The notes: generated from the letters alone by a model not told the origin. 64,000 nucleotides of DNA from Paenibacillus polysaccharolyticus (GCF_900102085.1 NZ_FMVM01000015.1:147715-211714), one strand, 5' to 3'; positions 25,756-34,033 are shown, counted from the stretch's first letter. Numbers and translations are program-made.

Positions 25756-26718
25756 TTACTTAATGCGAATACGCGGATCGACCAATCCCAGAATAATATC
25801 AGACAGCAGTGAGCCTAGAATCGTAGCAATCCCATACAATAATACGAGTGCTGTGACTACACTGAAATCCCGTAATGAGATGGAATTCAGGAACAACTGT
25901 CCCATACCCGGGTAGCTGAATATACTTTCAATGAAGATGGTCCCGCCAATTAGCCCCGTAATCTCATACCCGAAAAATGCAGCAATCGGCAACAGGGAGT
26001 TTCGCAAAATATGTCTGTTGTAGATTCGGGATTCCGAAGCACCTTTGGCTCTCGCCGTGAGTACGAATTCTTTGTGTTTGATATCAATAATCTCACTGCG
26101 TAAATACTGTACCGTGGATACAGTGGAGATTAGTGCCATTGATAACGCTGGTAAAAGCAAATGCTGAATCTTGCTTATAACGTATTCGAATGTTCCTGGT
26201 GTAAGCCCTGGTGCTACACTTCCCCCGGTCGGGAACCAGCCGAAACGGAAACCAAAAATCCAGACCATGACCAGAGCGAAAATAAAGAGCGGTGCTGCAA
26301 AACCCAGGTACGTATATCCTGTAATCAAACGGTCAGACCAGGTGTCATTATAGCGACCACTGATGATACCGAGCGGGATAGCGATAAGATATGTGAGAAT
26401 CAGTGTTGCCAAAGCAAGCCAGAATGTGTTGGCAATCCGTTGACCAATAAGATCTGTTACTGGCATTTTAAAACGGAAGGATTGTCCGAAATCACCCATA
26501 GCAGCATGTCTGATCCAGTCCCAATACTGTATATACCATGGATTGTTCAATCCTAGCCGTTCACGCTGTTCTTCTAGCGCTTTGGGATCGATACTCGGAT
26601 CAAGCAGTCCCGTCAACGCGTCACCTGGCATGGCTTTGGCCATCAGGAAGACCAGAATACTGAGCAAAATTATTTGAGGAATCATAATAAATATTCGGCG
26701 TACAATAGTTTTCCACAT
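25756..26718 (-). CDS. Oligopeptide ABC transporter permease (OppB type)
   Basis: This is the partner permease of the importer. MWKTIVRRIFIMIPQIILLSILVF is the OppB-type first helix. GDFGQSFRFKMPV, LGIISGRYNDTWSD and the EAA loop with VLTARAKGASESRIYNRHILRNSLLP follow. It is 320 residues long with six helices predicted. It starts 7 bp after the stop of the OppF-type ATPase gene, in the same operon. Confidence 0.94.
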   Translation of the reverse strand: MWKTIVRRIFIMIPQIILLSILVFLMAKAMPGDALTGLLDPSIDPKALEEQRERLGLNNPWYIQYWDWIRHAAMGDFGQSFRFKMPVTDLIGQRIANTFWLALATLILTYLIAIPLGIISGRYNDTWSDRLITGYTYLGFAAPLFIFALVMVWIFGFRFGWFPTGGSVAPGLTPGTFEYVISKIQHLLLPALSMALISTVSTVQYLRSEIIDIKHKEFVLTARAKGASESRIYNRHILRNSLLPIAAFFGYEITGLIGGTIFIESIFSYPGMGQLFLNSISLRDFSVVTALVLLYGIATILGSLLSDIILGLVDPRIRIK

Positions 26719-26725
26719 ATGGCTT

Positions 26726-27658
26726 TCAACCTTTCTGAGGTAAAGCTACCCGGTGAGTGTCGGAAATGGATTGGAGCGAATAAGCAAGCCCTTCCTCATC
26801 GAAGAAATTGCGGTATGAATTTTCATACTCGGATTTGATCTGCTGTCGGAAAGCTATCATTTCCTCACGTTTGGTTGGGTCCATATCCGGAATCGCTGCA
26901 ATAAGACGTTTGGTATAGATATGTTGGGGATTTTCAAAAATATCATCTGTTGTCCCTTGTTCCACATATCGACCTTTATACATAATTCCAATCTGGTCGC
27001 ACATATGACGAATAATGCCCAGATCGTGGCTGATAAACAAATAGGTCAGATTCAGTTCTTTCTGAATTTCCTGCATGAAGTTGAGAACCTGGGCTTGTAC
27101 GGATACATCCAGTGCAGATACAGGTTCGTCAGCGATAATCAGTTTGGGTTTGAGTGCAATGGCACGAGCGATTCCTATCCGTTGACGCTGTCCACCTGAG
27201 AATTCATGCGGATACTTGTAGATAGACTCCGGACTCAACCCTACCTTCTCTAATAAGCTACCGACCTGTCTCTTCTCTTCCGTTGCCGTCAGTCGTTCAT
27301 AGTTTCTTAGAGGCTCGGCAATGATGTCCATAACGCGCTTCTTCGGGTTAAGAGACGAATAAGGATCCTGGAAAATCATCTGTACATCCCGCTGAAGCTG
27401 GCGATCTTTGCGTCGTTCTTTGGTCAAATCCCTGCCATTGAATAAAATTTTTCCACTTGTCACATGATTCAGACCAATAACAGCTCTGCCTGTTGTTGTT
27501 TTGCCTGAACCGGATTCCCCAACAAGGCCGTAAGTCTGGCCTTCTTCAATGGAAAAGCTGACATCGTCAACCGCCTTGACACTGCCAATCTCCCGCTTTA
27601 GTAATCCTCCGCGAATCGGAAAGTGTATTTTGAGTCCTTCTACTTCAAGTAATGCCAT
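26726..27658 (-). CDS. Oligopeptide ABC transporter ATPase (OppF type)
   Basis: This is one of the two cytoplasmic ATPases of the importer. Walker A is GESGSGKTT (about 50-58), the Q loop lies in QMIFQDPYSSLNP, the signature is FSGGQRQRIGIARA, Walker B is LIIADEP, and the H loop is FISHDLG. The oligopeptide-transporter C-terminal part (PQHIYTKRLIAAIP) is shortened relative to some homologues, but the chain of 310 residues is complete. The start lies 4 bp after the stop of the upstream OppD-type gene. Confidence 0.94.
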   Translation of the reverse strand: MALLEVEGLKIHFPIRGGLLKREIGSVKAVDDVSFSIEEGQTYGLVGESGSGKTTTGRAVIGLNHVTSGKILFNGRDLTKERRKDRQLQRDVQMIFQDPYSSLNPKKRVMDIIAEPLRNYERLTATEEKRQVGSLLEKVGLSPESIYKYPHEFSGGQRQRIGIARAIALKPKLIIADEPVSALDVSVQAQVLNFMQEIQKELNLTYLFISHDLGIIRHMCDQIGIMYKGRYVEQGTTDDIFENPQHIYTKRLIAAIPDMDPTKREEMIAFRQQIKSEYENSYRNFFDEEGLAYSLQSISDTHRVALPQKG

Positions 27659-27662
27659 TATG

Positions 27663-28670
27663 TTATGCCTCCTCCGCTTGATCAGGGAAATGAAAGTGCT
27701 GATAGCAGGTACACCTTACGAAGTGTCCTGGCGCAATTTCATGCATCTGCGGGTTATCTTCATGAGCAGAGTCGCTAATCCATGGAATTCGGGCCTTGAA
27801 TCTGCACCCCTGCCTTGGAAGATTTTTGAGAGAAGGTACGATGCCTTGAATGACATGTAATTTGGATTTTTCTTCAGTAATCGTAGGGATCGAGTTTAAT
27901 AATGAACGTGTATAGGGATGTTTTGCATTGGTCATCAATGTAACAATATCCGCTATTTCAACAATTTCTCCTGCATACATGACGGCTACACGATCAGCCA
28001 TCTCGGCCACTACACCAAGGTCATGCGTAATAAGGATAATGCCTGCGTTAATCTCATTCTTCAGCTCTCGGATCAACTCGAGAATTTGTAACTGAATGGT
28101 AACGTCAAGTGCTGTTGTTGGTTCATCGGCAATGAGCAGTTCTGGCTTATTGGCAATTGCGATCGCGATAACAATACGTTGCCTCATGCCGCCAGATAAT
28201 TCGTGGGGATATTGCTTATATATTTGTTCGGGACGTGGAATCCCTACCTGGTTCAATAAGTGAATAACCTTATCCCGCTTCTCTCTGGAAGACAGCTTCG
28301 GTTGATGAAGAGTGAGAATCTCTTCAATCTGTTCACCTATGATCATTAGAGGATTGAGTGCGGATAATGGATCCTGAAAGATCATCGCCATTTCTCTTCC
28401 GCGCAGTTTGTTTAATTGATTAGGGGATATGTTGGCGATATCTTTCCCTTTATAGAGAATCTGACCTTCGATTTTGGCTTTGTTATGCAATCCCATCAGA
28501 GAAAATGCAAATGCACTCTTACCTGAACCTGATTCTCCTACAATAGCCAACACTTCATTTTTCTTAACCTTAAGATTAACGTGATCGACTGCTGCATAAT
28601 AGTTATCTTCAATTCTGAATGATGTCGTTAAGTCTCTGACTTCCAATAGCTCTTTATTCAAATCAATCAC
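27663..28670 (-). CDS. Oligopeptide ABC transporter ATPase (OppD type)
   Basis: This is the first gene of the importer operon. Walker A is GESGSGKSA, the Q loop lies in MAMIFQDPLSALNP, the signature is LSGGMRQRIVIAIAIA, Walker B is LLIADEP, and the H loop is LITHDLG. The C-terminal peptide-importer domain includes the Cys-containing stretches QGCRFKARIPW and RCTCYQHF, which in this class may hold an iron-sulfur cluster. The chain has 335 residues. The start is GTG 28670, or TTG three codons later, which is better spaced from the weak site AGGGTGAT. No ATG fits either position. A long AT-rich region lies upstream. Confidence 0.92.
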   Translation of the reverse strand: MIDLNKELLEVRDLTTSFRIEDNYYAAVDHVNLKVKKNEVLAIVGESGSGKSAFAFSLMGLHNKAKIEGQILYKGKDIANISPNQLNKLRGREMAMIFQDPLSALNPLMIIGEQIEEILTLHQPKLSSREKRDKVIHLLNQVGIPRPEQIYKQYPHELSGGMRQRIVIAIAIANKPELLIADEPTTALDVTIQLQILELIRELKNEINAGIILITHDLGVVAEMADRVAVMYAGEIVEIADIVTLMTNAKHPYTRSLLNSIPTITEEKSKLHVIQGIVPSLKNLPRQGCRFKARIPWISDSAHEDNPQMHEIAPGHFVRCTCYQHFHFPDQAEEA

Positions 28671-28832
28671 CCTAACCCTGTAATTTCATCAGACTGTATT
28701 CATAAGTAGAAGAGTGCATCCACTGTATATTTCCATGTTGTTCCTTAAATTGAACAAAAGTGTATACAAAATACCTTATCGTTAACAGAATCAAGATTAT
28801 AGTCTTCAATTTAAACCATTGGTCAATTAATG

Positions 28833-28858
28833 TTTATAATTCCTAGCGGAATTATAAA
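28833..28858. promoter_or_regulatory. Perfect 26-bp inverted repeat, operator candidate
   Basis: Arms of 11 bp (TTTATAATTCC and GGAATTATAAA) surround TAGC. Neither side has a T run, so it is not a terminator. Its place just upstream of the candidate opp promoter suggests a regulator binding site. Confidence 0.5.
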
Positions 28859-29332
28859 TACAAATAATTACTGTAATCATACGTGTAATTTAAGTTAACG
28901 TCAATCATTATTTTGGGATTTATGGAATAAATGTTTTCTATGCTACAGTTTTGGGTAATAGTTTTGGCTAAAAGGTATCTATAGCAGGATTTTAGTGTGA
29001 GAGTTAAGTGTGCTCGGGTGGAATTACAACAATATGAGGCGTGTGTACAAAGTTTTTTTGTGTTAATATATAACATGTCTATGACACAATGTGTAGAGTT
29101 AATAGCAAATGATTTGGGAGTAACTTAGTTAGTGTAAATTACATGTCACATTTAGGGGGATTTTGTCGTTTCATAGAATCTCTGCTTAGAAGTCATATGA
29201 AGCTTATATATATACATTTATTTAAGGTTTGTAAGATAAACGTAAAAATCTAGTTATTATAGTATAGTTTTATTTAATTGTTGCTGTAAAGAGTTAATTG
29301 TTACTTTTGAACATTTATTTTACAAAAGAAAG

Positions 29333-29360
29333 AAAAAAGTCCTGCAAAAAGCAGGACTTT
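29333..29360 (-). terminator. Terminator of the M15 peptidase gene
   Basis: Minus-strand 8-bp arms AGTCCTGC/GCAGGACT, five-base loop and T run. Confidence 0.92.
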
Positions 29361-29394
29361 ACTAATAAATATTCATAATTACGCATATATACTA

Positions 29395-29994
29395 TTACCT
29401 TTGTGGTGCCAATGGTGGCCTTTTACCACGTTTTAAATCGCGAATACTCAAATCAAAGTCCATCTGTAGATGTGGATAGTCCGGAAAGTTAGTCCAGTCT
29501 CCACCCCAGGTGAAACCTAGCTCTTTAGCTAAATCGACAACCTCCATCCAATCTGCCTTGCCATTGCCATTATCATCTCGTTCCATATCCCAGACAATAT
29601 CTCCATCAGGGGTTCTTAAGGCAAAATCAATGGCTAGTCCATAGTTATGATAAGACTCCCCGCCTCTTGCATTGGTGACAATATTCCCAGAAGATGAGCG
29701 TCCCTGTGCAAAGAGAGCATCTTGTTCCTCCACACTCCGATATCCATGCGTAATCACAACTTCTATACCTCGCCTGGCAGCCATACGGACTAATACACCT
29801 TCACTTTCGGCAACAGCTGGATGCAAACCGGTAATTGGCAAAGGCTCAGGAATTATTTCATCTTGCCATATCTCTCCCAAGTCCCCTTTTTGTTGCAACC
29901 ATACAAAAACAATGGATAGAATAATCGTTGCGATGATCCAGTTTCTCAGGCTTTTCTTCCTTCGCTGTCTTAGCTTACGTAGTGATGAATTCAT
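29395..29994 (-). CDS. M15 family (VanY/CwlK-like) D,D- or L,D-peptidase
   Basis: This membrane-anchored zinc peptidase is predicted to trim peptidoglycan stem peptides. It has a basic N terminus with one helix (about 17-32), then the M15 domain. ITHGYRSVEEQDALFAQGR, the HxxGxxxD zinc motif in SYHNYGLAIDFAL, and the final ligand in YPHLQMDF are all present. The start is ATG 29994 (MNSSLRKLR, 199 residues) after AGGAG; upstream in-frame ATGs lack a ribosome site. It is a single-gene unit. The exact bond cut cannot be read from sequence; sporulation or wall turnover roles are both possible. Confidence 0.88.
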   Translation of the reverse strand: MNSSLRKLRQRRKKSLRNWIIATIILSIVFVWLQQKGDLGEIWQDEIIPEPLPITGLHPAVAESEGVLVRMAARRGIEVVITHGYRSVEEQDALFAQGRSSSGNIVTNARGGESYHNYGLAIDFALRTPDGDIVWDMERDDNGNGKADWMEVVDLAKELGFTWGGDWTNFPDYPHLQMDFDLSIRDLKRGKRPPLAPQR

Positions 29995-30195
29995 ATACTC
30001 TCCTACACTTTTTCTACTCATCAAGCTTTAATTCTTTTTTAAAGGCTTCATTTCAGGTAAACTAACTTCTATTATAATTCATCTCAGCTGTGAAAGCTTC
30101 TTCTGCAAAAATTACATGATTATACGTTTTCATTTTCTTAAATTTTCATATGGTATCCTTATTCTTATCCTTAGATTTATAGTATTTAAGAATAC

Positions 30196-30225
30196 AAAAA
30201 AGCAGTCGGCTTATAGCCGGCTGCT
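30196..30225 (-). terminator. Terminator of the rpsF-ssb-rpsR operon
   Basis: The minus-strand hairpin AGCAGCCGGC-TATAA-GCCGACTGCT has one mismatch and is followed by six T. Confidence 0.92.
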
Positions 30226-30247
30226 CTTGTATGCAAACTGAGTAAGA

Positions 30248-30517
30248 CTACTCAGTTGTGTATGGCAACAATGCGATTTGACGGGAGCGTTTGATTGCAA
30301 TCGTCAGCATGCGTTGATATTTAGCGCTAGTACCTGTTACACGGCGTGGCAAAATTTTTCCACGTTCGCTGATAAATTTACGAAGCAAGTCCGTATCTTT
30401 ATAATCGATGTGAGTAATTTTGTTCGCTGTGAAGAAGCACACTTTACGACGTTTGTTGCGACCACCACGACGTGCCGGTCTTTTATCGTCTCCGCCTTCT
30501 CTTTGCTTGAAGCCCAT
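30248..30517 (-). CDS. rpsR: 30S ribosomal protein S18
   Basis: S18 binds the central domain of 16S rRNA together with S6. Recognisable stretches are GRNKRRKVCFFTANKITHIDYKDTDLL split over residues 19-45, the ERGKILPRRVTGTSAKYQR segment, and the C-terminal AIKRSRQIALLPY. The 89 residues are complete. It is the last gene of the conserved rpsF-ssb-rpsR operon. Confidence 0.98.
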   Translation of the reverse strand: MGFKQREGGDDKRPARRGGRNKRRKVCFFTANKITHIDYKDTDLLRKFISERGKILPRRVTGTSAKYQRMLTIAIKRSRQIALLPYTTE

Positions 30518-30573
30518 GCTTTTCAGTCCTTTCCTATCATGTAACCGATATCTCGTACGAGTAACGGCTCACG

Positions 30574-31059
30574 TTAAAATGGCAAATCATCATCCGATAT
30601 ATCAATCGGTTTTCCGTCATCGGAAAAAGGATCCTGATTGTTGCTACGCGCAGCATTATTGTTGCTTGCACGTCCGCCGCCGCCTCCATAAGAAGGCTCT
30701 TCACGCATAGGTTGACCCCCGCCGCCACCGCCTTCGCGGTTAGCTGACTCCAAGAAACGAACATTATCGGCAATGACTTCGGTCACGTATACACGTTTTC
30801 CTTCGTTATTCTCGTAGTTACGTACTTGAATGCGTCCTTCGACTGCAGCCAGACGACCTTTACGCAAATAGTTTGCACAAGTCTCGGCAAGCTGTCTCCA
30901 GGTTACGACCGGAATAAAATCTGCTTCCCGCTCTCCTCCTTGGCTTGTAAACGGTCTGTCTACGGCCAAAGTAAATTGTGTCACGGCTACTCCTGCTGGA
31001 GTATAACGTAACTCAGGATCCCGGGTTAACCGGCCGATCAGAATGACACGGTTCAACAA
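30574..31059 (-). CDS. ssb: Single-stranded DNA-binding protein
   Basis: SSB coats single-stranded DNA at forks and recruits partners. The OB fold covers residues 1-105 (MLNRVILIGRLTRDPELRYT, GVAVTQFTLAVDR). A Gly/Asn-rich flexible linker of about 45 residues follows, and the acidic tip ISDDDLPF is the partner-binding tail. It is 161 residues long. It lies between rpsF and rpsR, so its supply follows ribosome synthesis. Confidence 0.98.
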   Translation of the reverse strand: MLNRVILIGRLTRDPELRYTPAGVAVTQFTLAVDRPFTSQGGEREADFIPVVTWRQLAETCANYLRKGRLAAVEGRIQVRNYENNEGKRVYVTEVIADNVRFLESANREGGGGGGQPMREEPSYGGGGGRASNNNAARSNNQDPFSDDGKPIDISDDDLPF

Positions 31060-31110
31060 TGTAATCCCCTCCTTCTGAGCGTATTGGTGCGATAATCACG
31101 AGTTAATGTC

Positions 31111-31404
31111 TTAGGCAGACTTAACGTCGTTGGTAATGAGATAACGAATTACTTCGTCAGAAATCTTCATGAGACGCTCAAGCTCAGTAACTACTGCTGG
31201 TTCAGCAGTGAAGTGTACCAGAACATAAACACCATCACGGAATTTCTTGATCTCATACGCAAGACGGCGTTTACCCATAACGTCGTGAGCTGTAACCTCA
31301 CCACCGCCGTTGGAGATGATGCCTTGGAATTTATCGACTGTAGCTTGAACAACTTCTTGCTCAACGTCAGGACGAATAATGTACATCACTTCATATTTGC
31401 GCAT
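31111..31404 (-). CDS. rpsF: 30S ribosomal protein S6
   Basis: S6 pairs with S18 on the small subunit. The sequence MRKYEVMYIIRPDVEQEVVQ starts the protein, with GKRRLAYEIKKFRDGVYVLVHF in the middle. The start is ATG 31404 (97 residues), 7 nt after AAGGAGG; the reading frame is open further upstream but without signals. A sigma-A promoter is at 31481-31509. The leader of about 70 nt contains CTCAA/TTGAG pairing and might hold the S6:S18 autoregulatory element known in other bacteria, but I could not confirm its conserved bases. Confidence 0.97.
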   Translation of the reverse strand: MRKYEVMYIIRPDVEQEVVQATVDKFQGIISNGGGEVTAHDVMGKRRLAYEIKKFRDGVYVLVHFTAEPAVVTELERLMKISDEVIRYLITNDVKSA

Positions 31405-31480
31405 AATTTTCACCTCCTTATGGACTCTGGCCCTCAATCCAGGTTGAGAGCAAGGAACGAGCACAAACTCGAACTATATT

Positions 31481-31509
31481 AATATAACAAATACACAAAC
31501 GAAATGCAA
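31481..31509 (-). promoter_or_regulatory. rpsF operon promoter
   Basis: TTGCAT (31509-31504), a 17-bp spacer and TATATT (31486-31481) lie on the minus strand. Confidence 0.7.
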
Positions 31510-31619
31510 GCAAACGTTCCCTGTACATATTGGTACATAATCCCCATCATGTTTAGACATCAGATGGAACACACTACAGAAGTAACACTGATCTCATTCT
31601 GTGGAGGAGGCTACTTATT

Positions 31620-31814
31620 ATGGGTGAAAGAACCGAGTTCGAACCTGGTGACAAAGCACCGAATGACGGAGAATACACTGAAGTCGGGGAGAAGAGTTTT
31701 CACACGGAGATTAATGATCCCAAGCGAGTCACGCTAAAAAAAGGTGAAGCCTTTCCGGAAACGAGCAATCACAATCGCAAGTGGAAAAAGCTGACTAAAG
31801 CTCGCGTTCACTAA
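31620..31814 (+). CDS. YjzC-like small protein
   Basis: This 64-residue acidic/basic mixed soluble protein resembles the YjzC family. It starts MGERTEFEPGDKAPNDGEYT and has NDPKRVTLKKGEAFPETSNHNRKW, with the characteristic PGxKAPNxGxY and FPETxNHNRKW motifs. Function is unknown. The ATG follows GGAGGAGG at 9 nt, a strong site. It is one of few plus-strand genes in this arm and runs divergently from rpsF. No terminator follows directly; the next one is at 32063-32092. Confidence 0.85.
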   Translation: MGERTEFEPGDKAPNDGEYTEVGEKSFHTEINDPKRVTLKKGEAFPETSNHNRKWKKLTKARVH

Positions 31815-31895
31815 GTTTTTTTTCAGTACCACGTATATAAAACGGTAATTAGCACATAATACAATCAGGCGGTACACGAGAGAGGTGTGGTTCCG

Positions 31896-31946
31896 TTGGA
31901 CAACGAAGCCGATTTTTCGATGTTGGAGATGCATCACGTAATATAA
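31896..31946 (+). CDS. Possible 16-codon ORF inside the RNA candidate
   Basis: TTG 31896 opens LDNEADFSMLEMHHVI and stops at 31944-31946; GAGAGGTG lies about 8 nt upstream. The GTG at 31887 is also in frame. The ORF overlaps the predicted hairpin, so RNA folding and translation may be alternatives. Evidence is weak. Confidence 0.2.
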   Translation: MDNEADFSMLEMHHVI

Positions 31947-32062
31947 GAAGCTTGTGGGTGTGTAAGACTTCAGTCCGAAGCACAGGTATTGCTACAAGCA
32001 GTACAGCCAGCGTTTCTGTCGTTACGACCGATTGTGATCTAACTAAACATGTACCGCCGGAT

Positions 32063-32092
32063 AAAGAGCCCGTCAGGGCTCTTTATTTTTTT
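32063..32092 (+). terminator. Strong plus-strand terminator
   Basis: Perfect 9-bp arms AAAGAGCCC/GGGCTCTTT with a four-base loop are followed by ATTTTTTT. It ends the structured RNA candidate, and yjzC readthrough if any. Confidence 0.93.
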
Positions 32093-32246
32093 ATACGGGG
32101 CCACATTATACAATTTTCACTAAAAAAATATAAGAAACAAAATAAAAAGACTATCCAATAGGCTAGTCCCTTCAAGTTGTTTATGATGACTCCAGTCCAT
32201 GGAGTTATGTAAGCATTACATTTTCGCAAAATCTAAATGACTTAAG

Positions 32247-32337
32247 TGGCGGAAAGGGTGGGATTCGAACCCACGCACGCTGTGACACGCCTAGCTGATT
32301 TCGAGTCAGCCCCCTTGGGCCTCTTGGGTACCTTTCC
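32247..32337 (-). tRNA. tRNA-Ser (anticodon CGA)
   Basis: The 91-nt gene has acceptor arms GGAAAGG/CCTTTCC, discriminator G and an encoded CCA. The D arm is CCC..GGG, the anticodon stem GCTGA/TCAGC with loop CTCGAAA gives anticodon CGA (reads UCG), a long class-II variable arm follows, and the T arm is GTGGG-TTCGAAT-CCCAC. The long variable arm supports serine identity. Confidence 0.97.
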
Positions 32338-32493
32338 GCAGCAAAATTGATTATATCACGCCTGTAGTCGGAAAGCAATACCTATACCCTGTCTGCATGA
32401 AAACGCTATTTCACTATTACGTTTCATCACCGCGATATGGCTAGATCTTGCATCTAAAACACCGGATATATGTTTTCCTCTTCCACCCTACCC

Positions 32494-32703
32494 TCAGGAT
32501 TCCTCATCCTCTTCTACCGAGCGTAACACTTTTTTCATATTTTTCTCGAACTTGGCCCGAGGAATCAGTACGCTATGTTTGCAACCAACACACTTGATCC
32601 GAATATCCATCCCCATCCGAATGATCTCCATCTCATTGCTTCCACAGGGATGCTGCTTTTTCATCTGTACGATATCTCCAAGCTGGAAACTTTTACGCTC
32701 CAC
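32494..32703 (-). CDS. DUF951 family small protein
   Basis: This protein of about 69 residues belongs to DUF951. It has QLGDIVQMKKQHPCGSNEMEI, RMGMDIRIKCVGCKHSVLIPR and a Lys-rich, acidic tail. Cys residues in HPCG and CVGC could bind metal. Function is unknown. The start is best read as GTG 32703 (VERKSFQLGD), about 9 nt after AGGGAG, so it overlaps the mscS end. In-frame ATGs up to 32724 lie within or before the ribosome site. It is translationally linked with the upstream mscS-like gene. Confidence 0.8.
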   Translation of the reverse strand: MERKSFQLGDIVQMKKQHPCGSNEMEIIRMGMDIRIKCVGCKHSVLIPRAKFEKNMKKVLRSVEEDEES

Positions 32704-33637
32704 CTGCACCATCTCCCTCATCATTATCCATCGCAGCCGCCTGCTCTAATGCAGCCAATTTGCTTCTCTCATGGTACTCGAGTATTTTCTTCACATCTCC
32801 CTGAATTTGACGTTCGACCGAAGACCGGGAGTTCGGCATACATTCCGCTACCACACGAATGACATAATCAGAAGTGGACATCGACTGAATACCTAGCACA
32901 TCCGGTACCTTCACAATATTCAGATCTCGTTCCTCAATACCTGCGAGCGATTGCTTCACCAGATGTACGGACTCATCCAGCGTCAGATCAGCCTTCATCG
33001 GGATATCCACTACAGCAAGCGAATTAGACATCGAATAGTTAGTCACACTTGCAATTGTACCATTCGGAATGATGTGTACTTCTCCCTGCCAGCTTACCAG
33101 TTTGGTTGTTCTTAGGCCAATGACTTCAACGGTTCCTTTAAACGTGCCTGTCTGAATCACATCTCCTACAGCAAACTGATCCTCTAAAATAATAAAGAAT
33201 CCGGTAATGACATCCTTCACCAAACCCTGGGCACCAAAACCAATTGCAAGCCCCAGAACACCGGCACTAGCTAGCAATGGTCCAACCTGTACATTGATCT
33301 CGGATAACAGTAACAAAATCATAATGAAATTACAGGTTATCGAGGTCGCATTTTTCAACAACTCACCAATCGTTACGAATCTGCGCGGGTTGACGCGAAT
33401 TTTGCCTTCCTGCTTCCGTGCCATCGAACGATCAATAACCCTGGACACCACTTTAATGACAATACGAGTGATAATAAAAATAATGAGGATGCGAATCGAA
33501 CTGAACATGATGTTAAGCCACATATCCGTATCCGAAATTTTAGCCCACACCTGATCCGTCCAACGAATGGCTTCATCCACAGTTGATGCATAAATGCCGA
33601 CATTATTACCAGCTTGCGCAAAATAAAATGACATCAA
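32693..33637 (-). CDS. Small-conductance mechanosensitive channel (MscS family)
   Basis: This channel opens under membrane tension to release solutes during osmotic downshock. Three membrane helices lie at about 41-62, 92-111 and 118-145. The pore helix has the Gly/Ala pattern LLASAGVLGLAIGFGAQGLVKD. The beta domain follows with DQFAVGDVIQTGTFKGTVEVIGLRTTKL and IPNGTIASVTNYS. The chain has 314 residues, slightly long at the C terminus with Asp/Gly-rich residues. The start may be TTG 33637 or ATG 33634; the ribosome site AGGAGG fits the TTG better. It follows the DUF3343 gene by 15 bp. Confidence 0.93.
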   Translation of the reverse strand: MMSFYFAQAGNNVGIYASTVDEAIRWTDQVWAKISDTDMWLNIMFSSIRILIIFIITRIVIKVVSRVIDRSMARKQEGKIRVNPRRFVTIGELLKNATSITCNFIMILLLLSEINVQVGPLLASAGVLGLAIGFGAQGLVKDVITGFFIILEDQFAVGDVIQTGTFKGTVEVIGLRTTKLVSWQGEVHIIPNGTIASVTNYSMSNSLAVVDIPMKADLTLDESVHLVKQSLAGIEERDLNIVKVPDVLGIQSMSTSDYVIRVVAECMPNSRSSVERQIQGDVKKILEYHERSKLAALEQAAAMDNDEGDGAGGA

Positions 33638-33652
33638 AGTCTGATTCCTCCT

Positions 33653-33916
33653 CTACATCGGTATGTTATCATAGCTGTCTTCGGTTTTGAAATAGAGGCC
33701 GCGAATCTCAACAAACTCATCACGAATAATTTTCTGTACTCGCATCAGATCCTCTTTTGGAAACTGAATACACAGTGCACAGCCCGCTGTAATCTCCTTA
33801 GGTGTCGGAAACAAGTCAATCTCGATCTCAGCAAACTCTAATAGCATCTCTGCTCGCAGTGCCTGCTGCGTTGAATCAAACGCAATCAACATCCAATCGT
33901 TCAGCCATTCGTCCAT
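33653..33916 (-). CDS. DUF3343 (putative Se/S carrier-like) protein
   Basis: This 87-residue protein fits DUF3343: a ferredoxin-like fold with LIAFDSTQQALRAEMLLEF, PTPKEITAGCALCIQF and the VQKIIRDEFVEIRGLYF tail. Cys residues in GCALC are kept and could carry sulfur. Members often lie near cysteine desulfurases of the class encoded at 35261-36415, which suggests sulfur or selenium handling. That function is inference. It heads a small group with the mscS-like and DUF951 genes and is divergent from yyaC. Confidence 0.82.
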   Translation of the reverse strand: MDEWLNDWMLIAFDSTQQALRAEMLLEFAEIEIDLFPTPKEITAGCALCIQFPKEDLMRVQKIIRDEFVEIRGLYFKTEDSYDNIPM

Positions 33917-33971
33917 GTCCTGCTCCTTTCAAGCTACAACCACTCTCAGGTAAAAAGCCTGTCCTTCCGAA

Positions 33972-34000
33972 GTATAAAACACTCTACCTTTCCATATACT
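33972..34000 (+). promoter_or_regulatory. Possible sporulation (sigma-F/G-like) promoter of yyaC
   Basis: GTATA (33972-33976) and CATATACT (33993-34000) are 16 bp apart, which partly resembles forespore promoters. Bacillus yyaC is forespore-expressed. The match is loose. Confidence 0.3.
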
Positions 34001-34033
34001 GATACTACTATTCCAAGGGAAAGGATAGATCCT

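Larger units (their letters stand above)
28671..29394. other. AT-rich intergenic region upstream of the opp-like operon
   Basis: About 720 bp separate the operon from the next gene. I see no convincing ORF: a 74-codon frame at 28852-29076 lacks a ribosome site and looks spurious. TTGACC and TATAAT occur on the minus strand 19 bp apart near 28785-28830 and could drive the operon. A 26-bp inverted repeat is listed separately. The right end holds the terminator of the peptidase gene. Confidence 0.6.
31869..32092 (+). ncRNA. Candidate structured RNA of about 190 nt plus terminator
   Basis: This stretch has no convincing long ORF yet shows ordered pairing. GGCGGTACA (31869-31877) is complementary to TGTACCGCC (32050-32058), closing a domain of 190 nt. 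Inside, a hairpin at 31889-31910 has two 4-bp helices around one mismatch. A longer stem is closed by GCTTGT (31950-31955) and ACAAGC (31994-31999), with CTTC/GAAG at its tip. AUCAC/GUGAU can also pair. A strong terminator follows. No clear -35 is seen; CATAAT (31855-31860) could be a -10 placing the start at the closing helix. No downstream plus-strand gene exists, so it is more like a stand-alone RNA than a riboswitch. I could not match it to a known family. Confidence 0.45.

Noticed and set aside
28852..29076. 74-codon minus-strand ORF in the AT-rich gap
   Set aside because: It has no ribosome site, unusual Cys/Tyr/Asn-rich composition typical of AT-rich noise, and no recognisable motif.
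31404..31480. S6:S18 autoregulatory leader in the rpsF transcript
   Set aside because: The place is right and some pairing exists, but I could not confirm the conserved bulge and loop bases, so it is not listed as a feature.
31869..32058. Assignment of the RNA candidate as 6S RNA
   Set aside because: Length and closing helix fit, but the predicted internal branches do not give the simple rod with a single central bubble, and no known 6S sequence marks were recognised.
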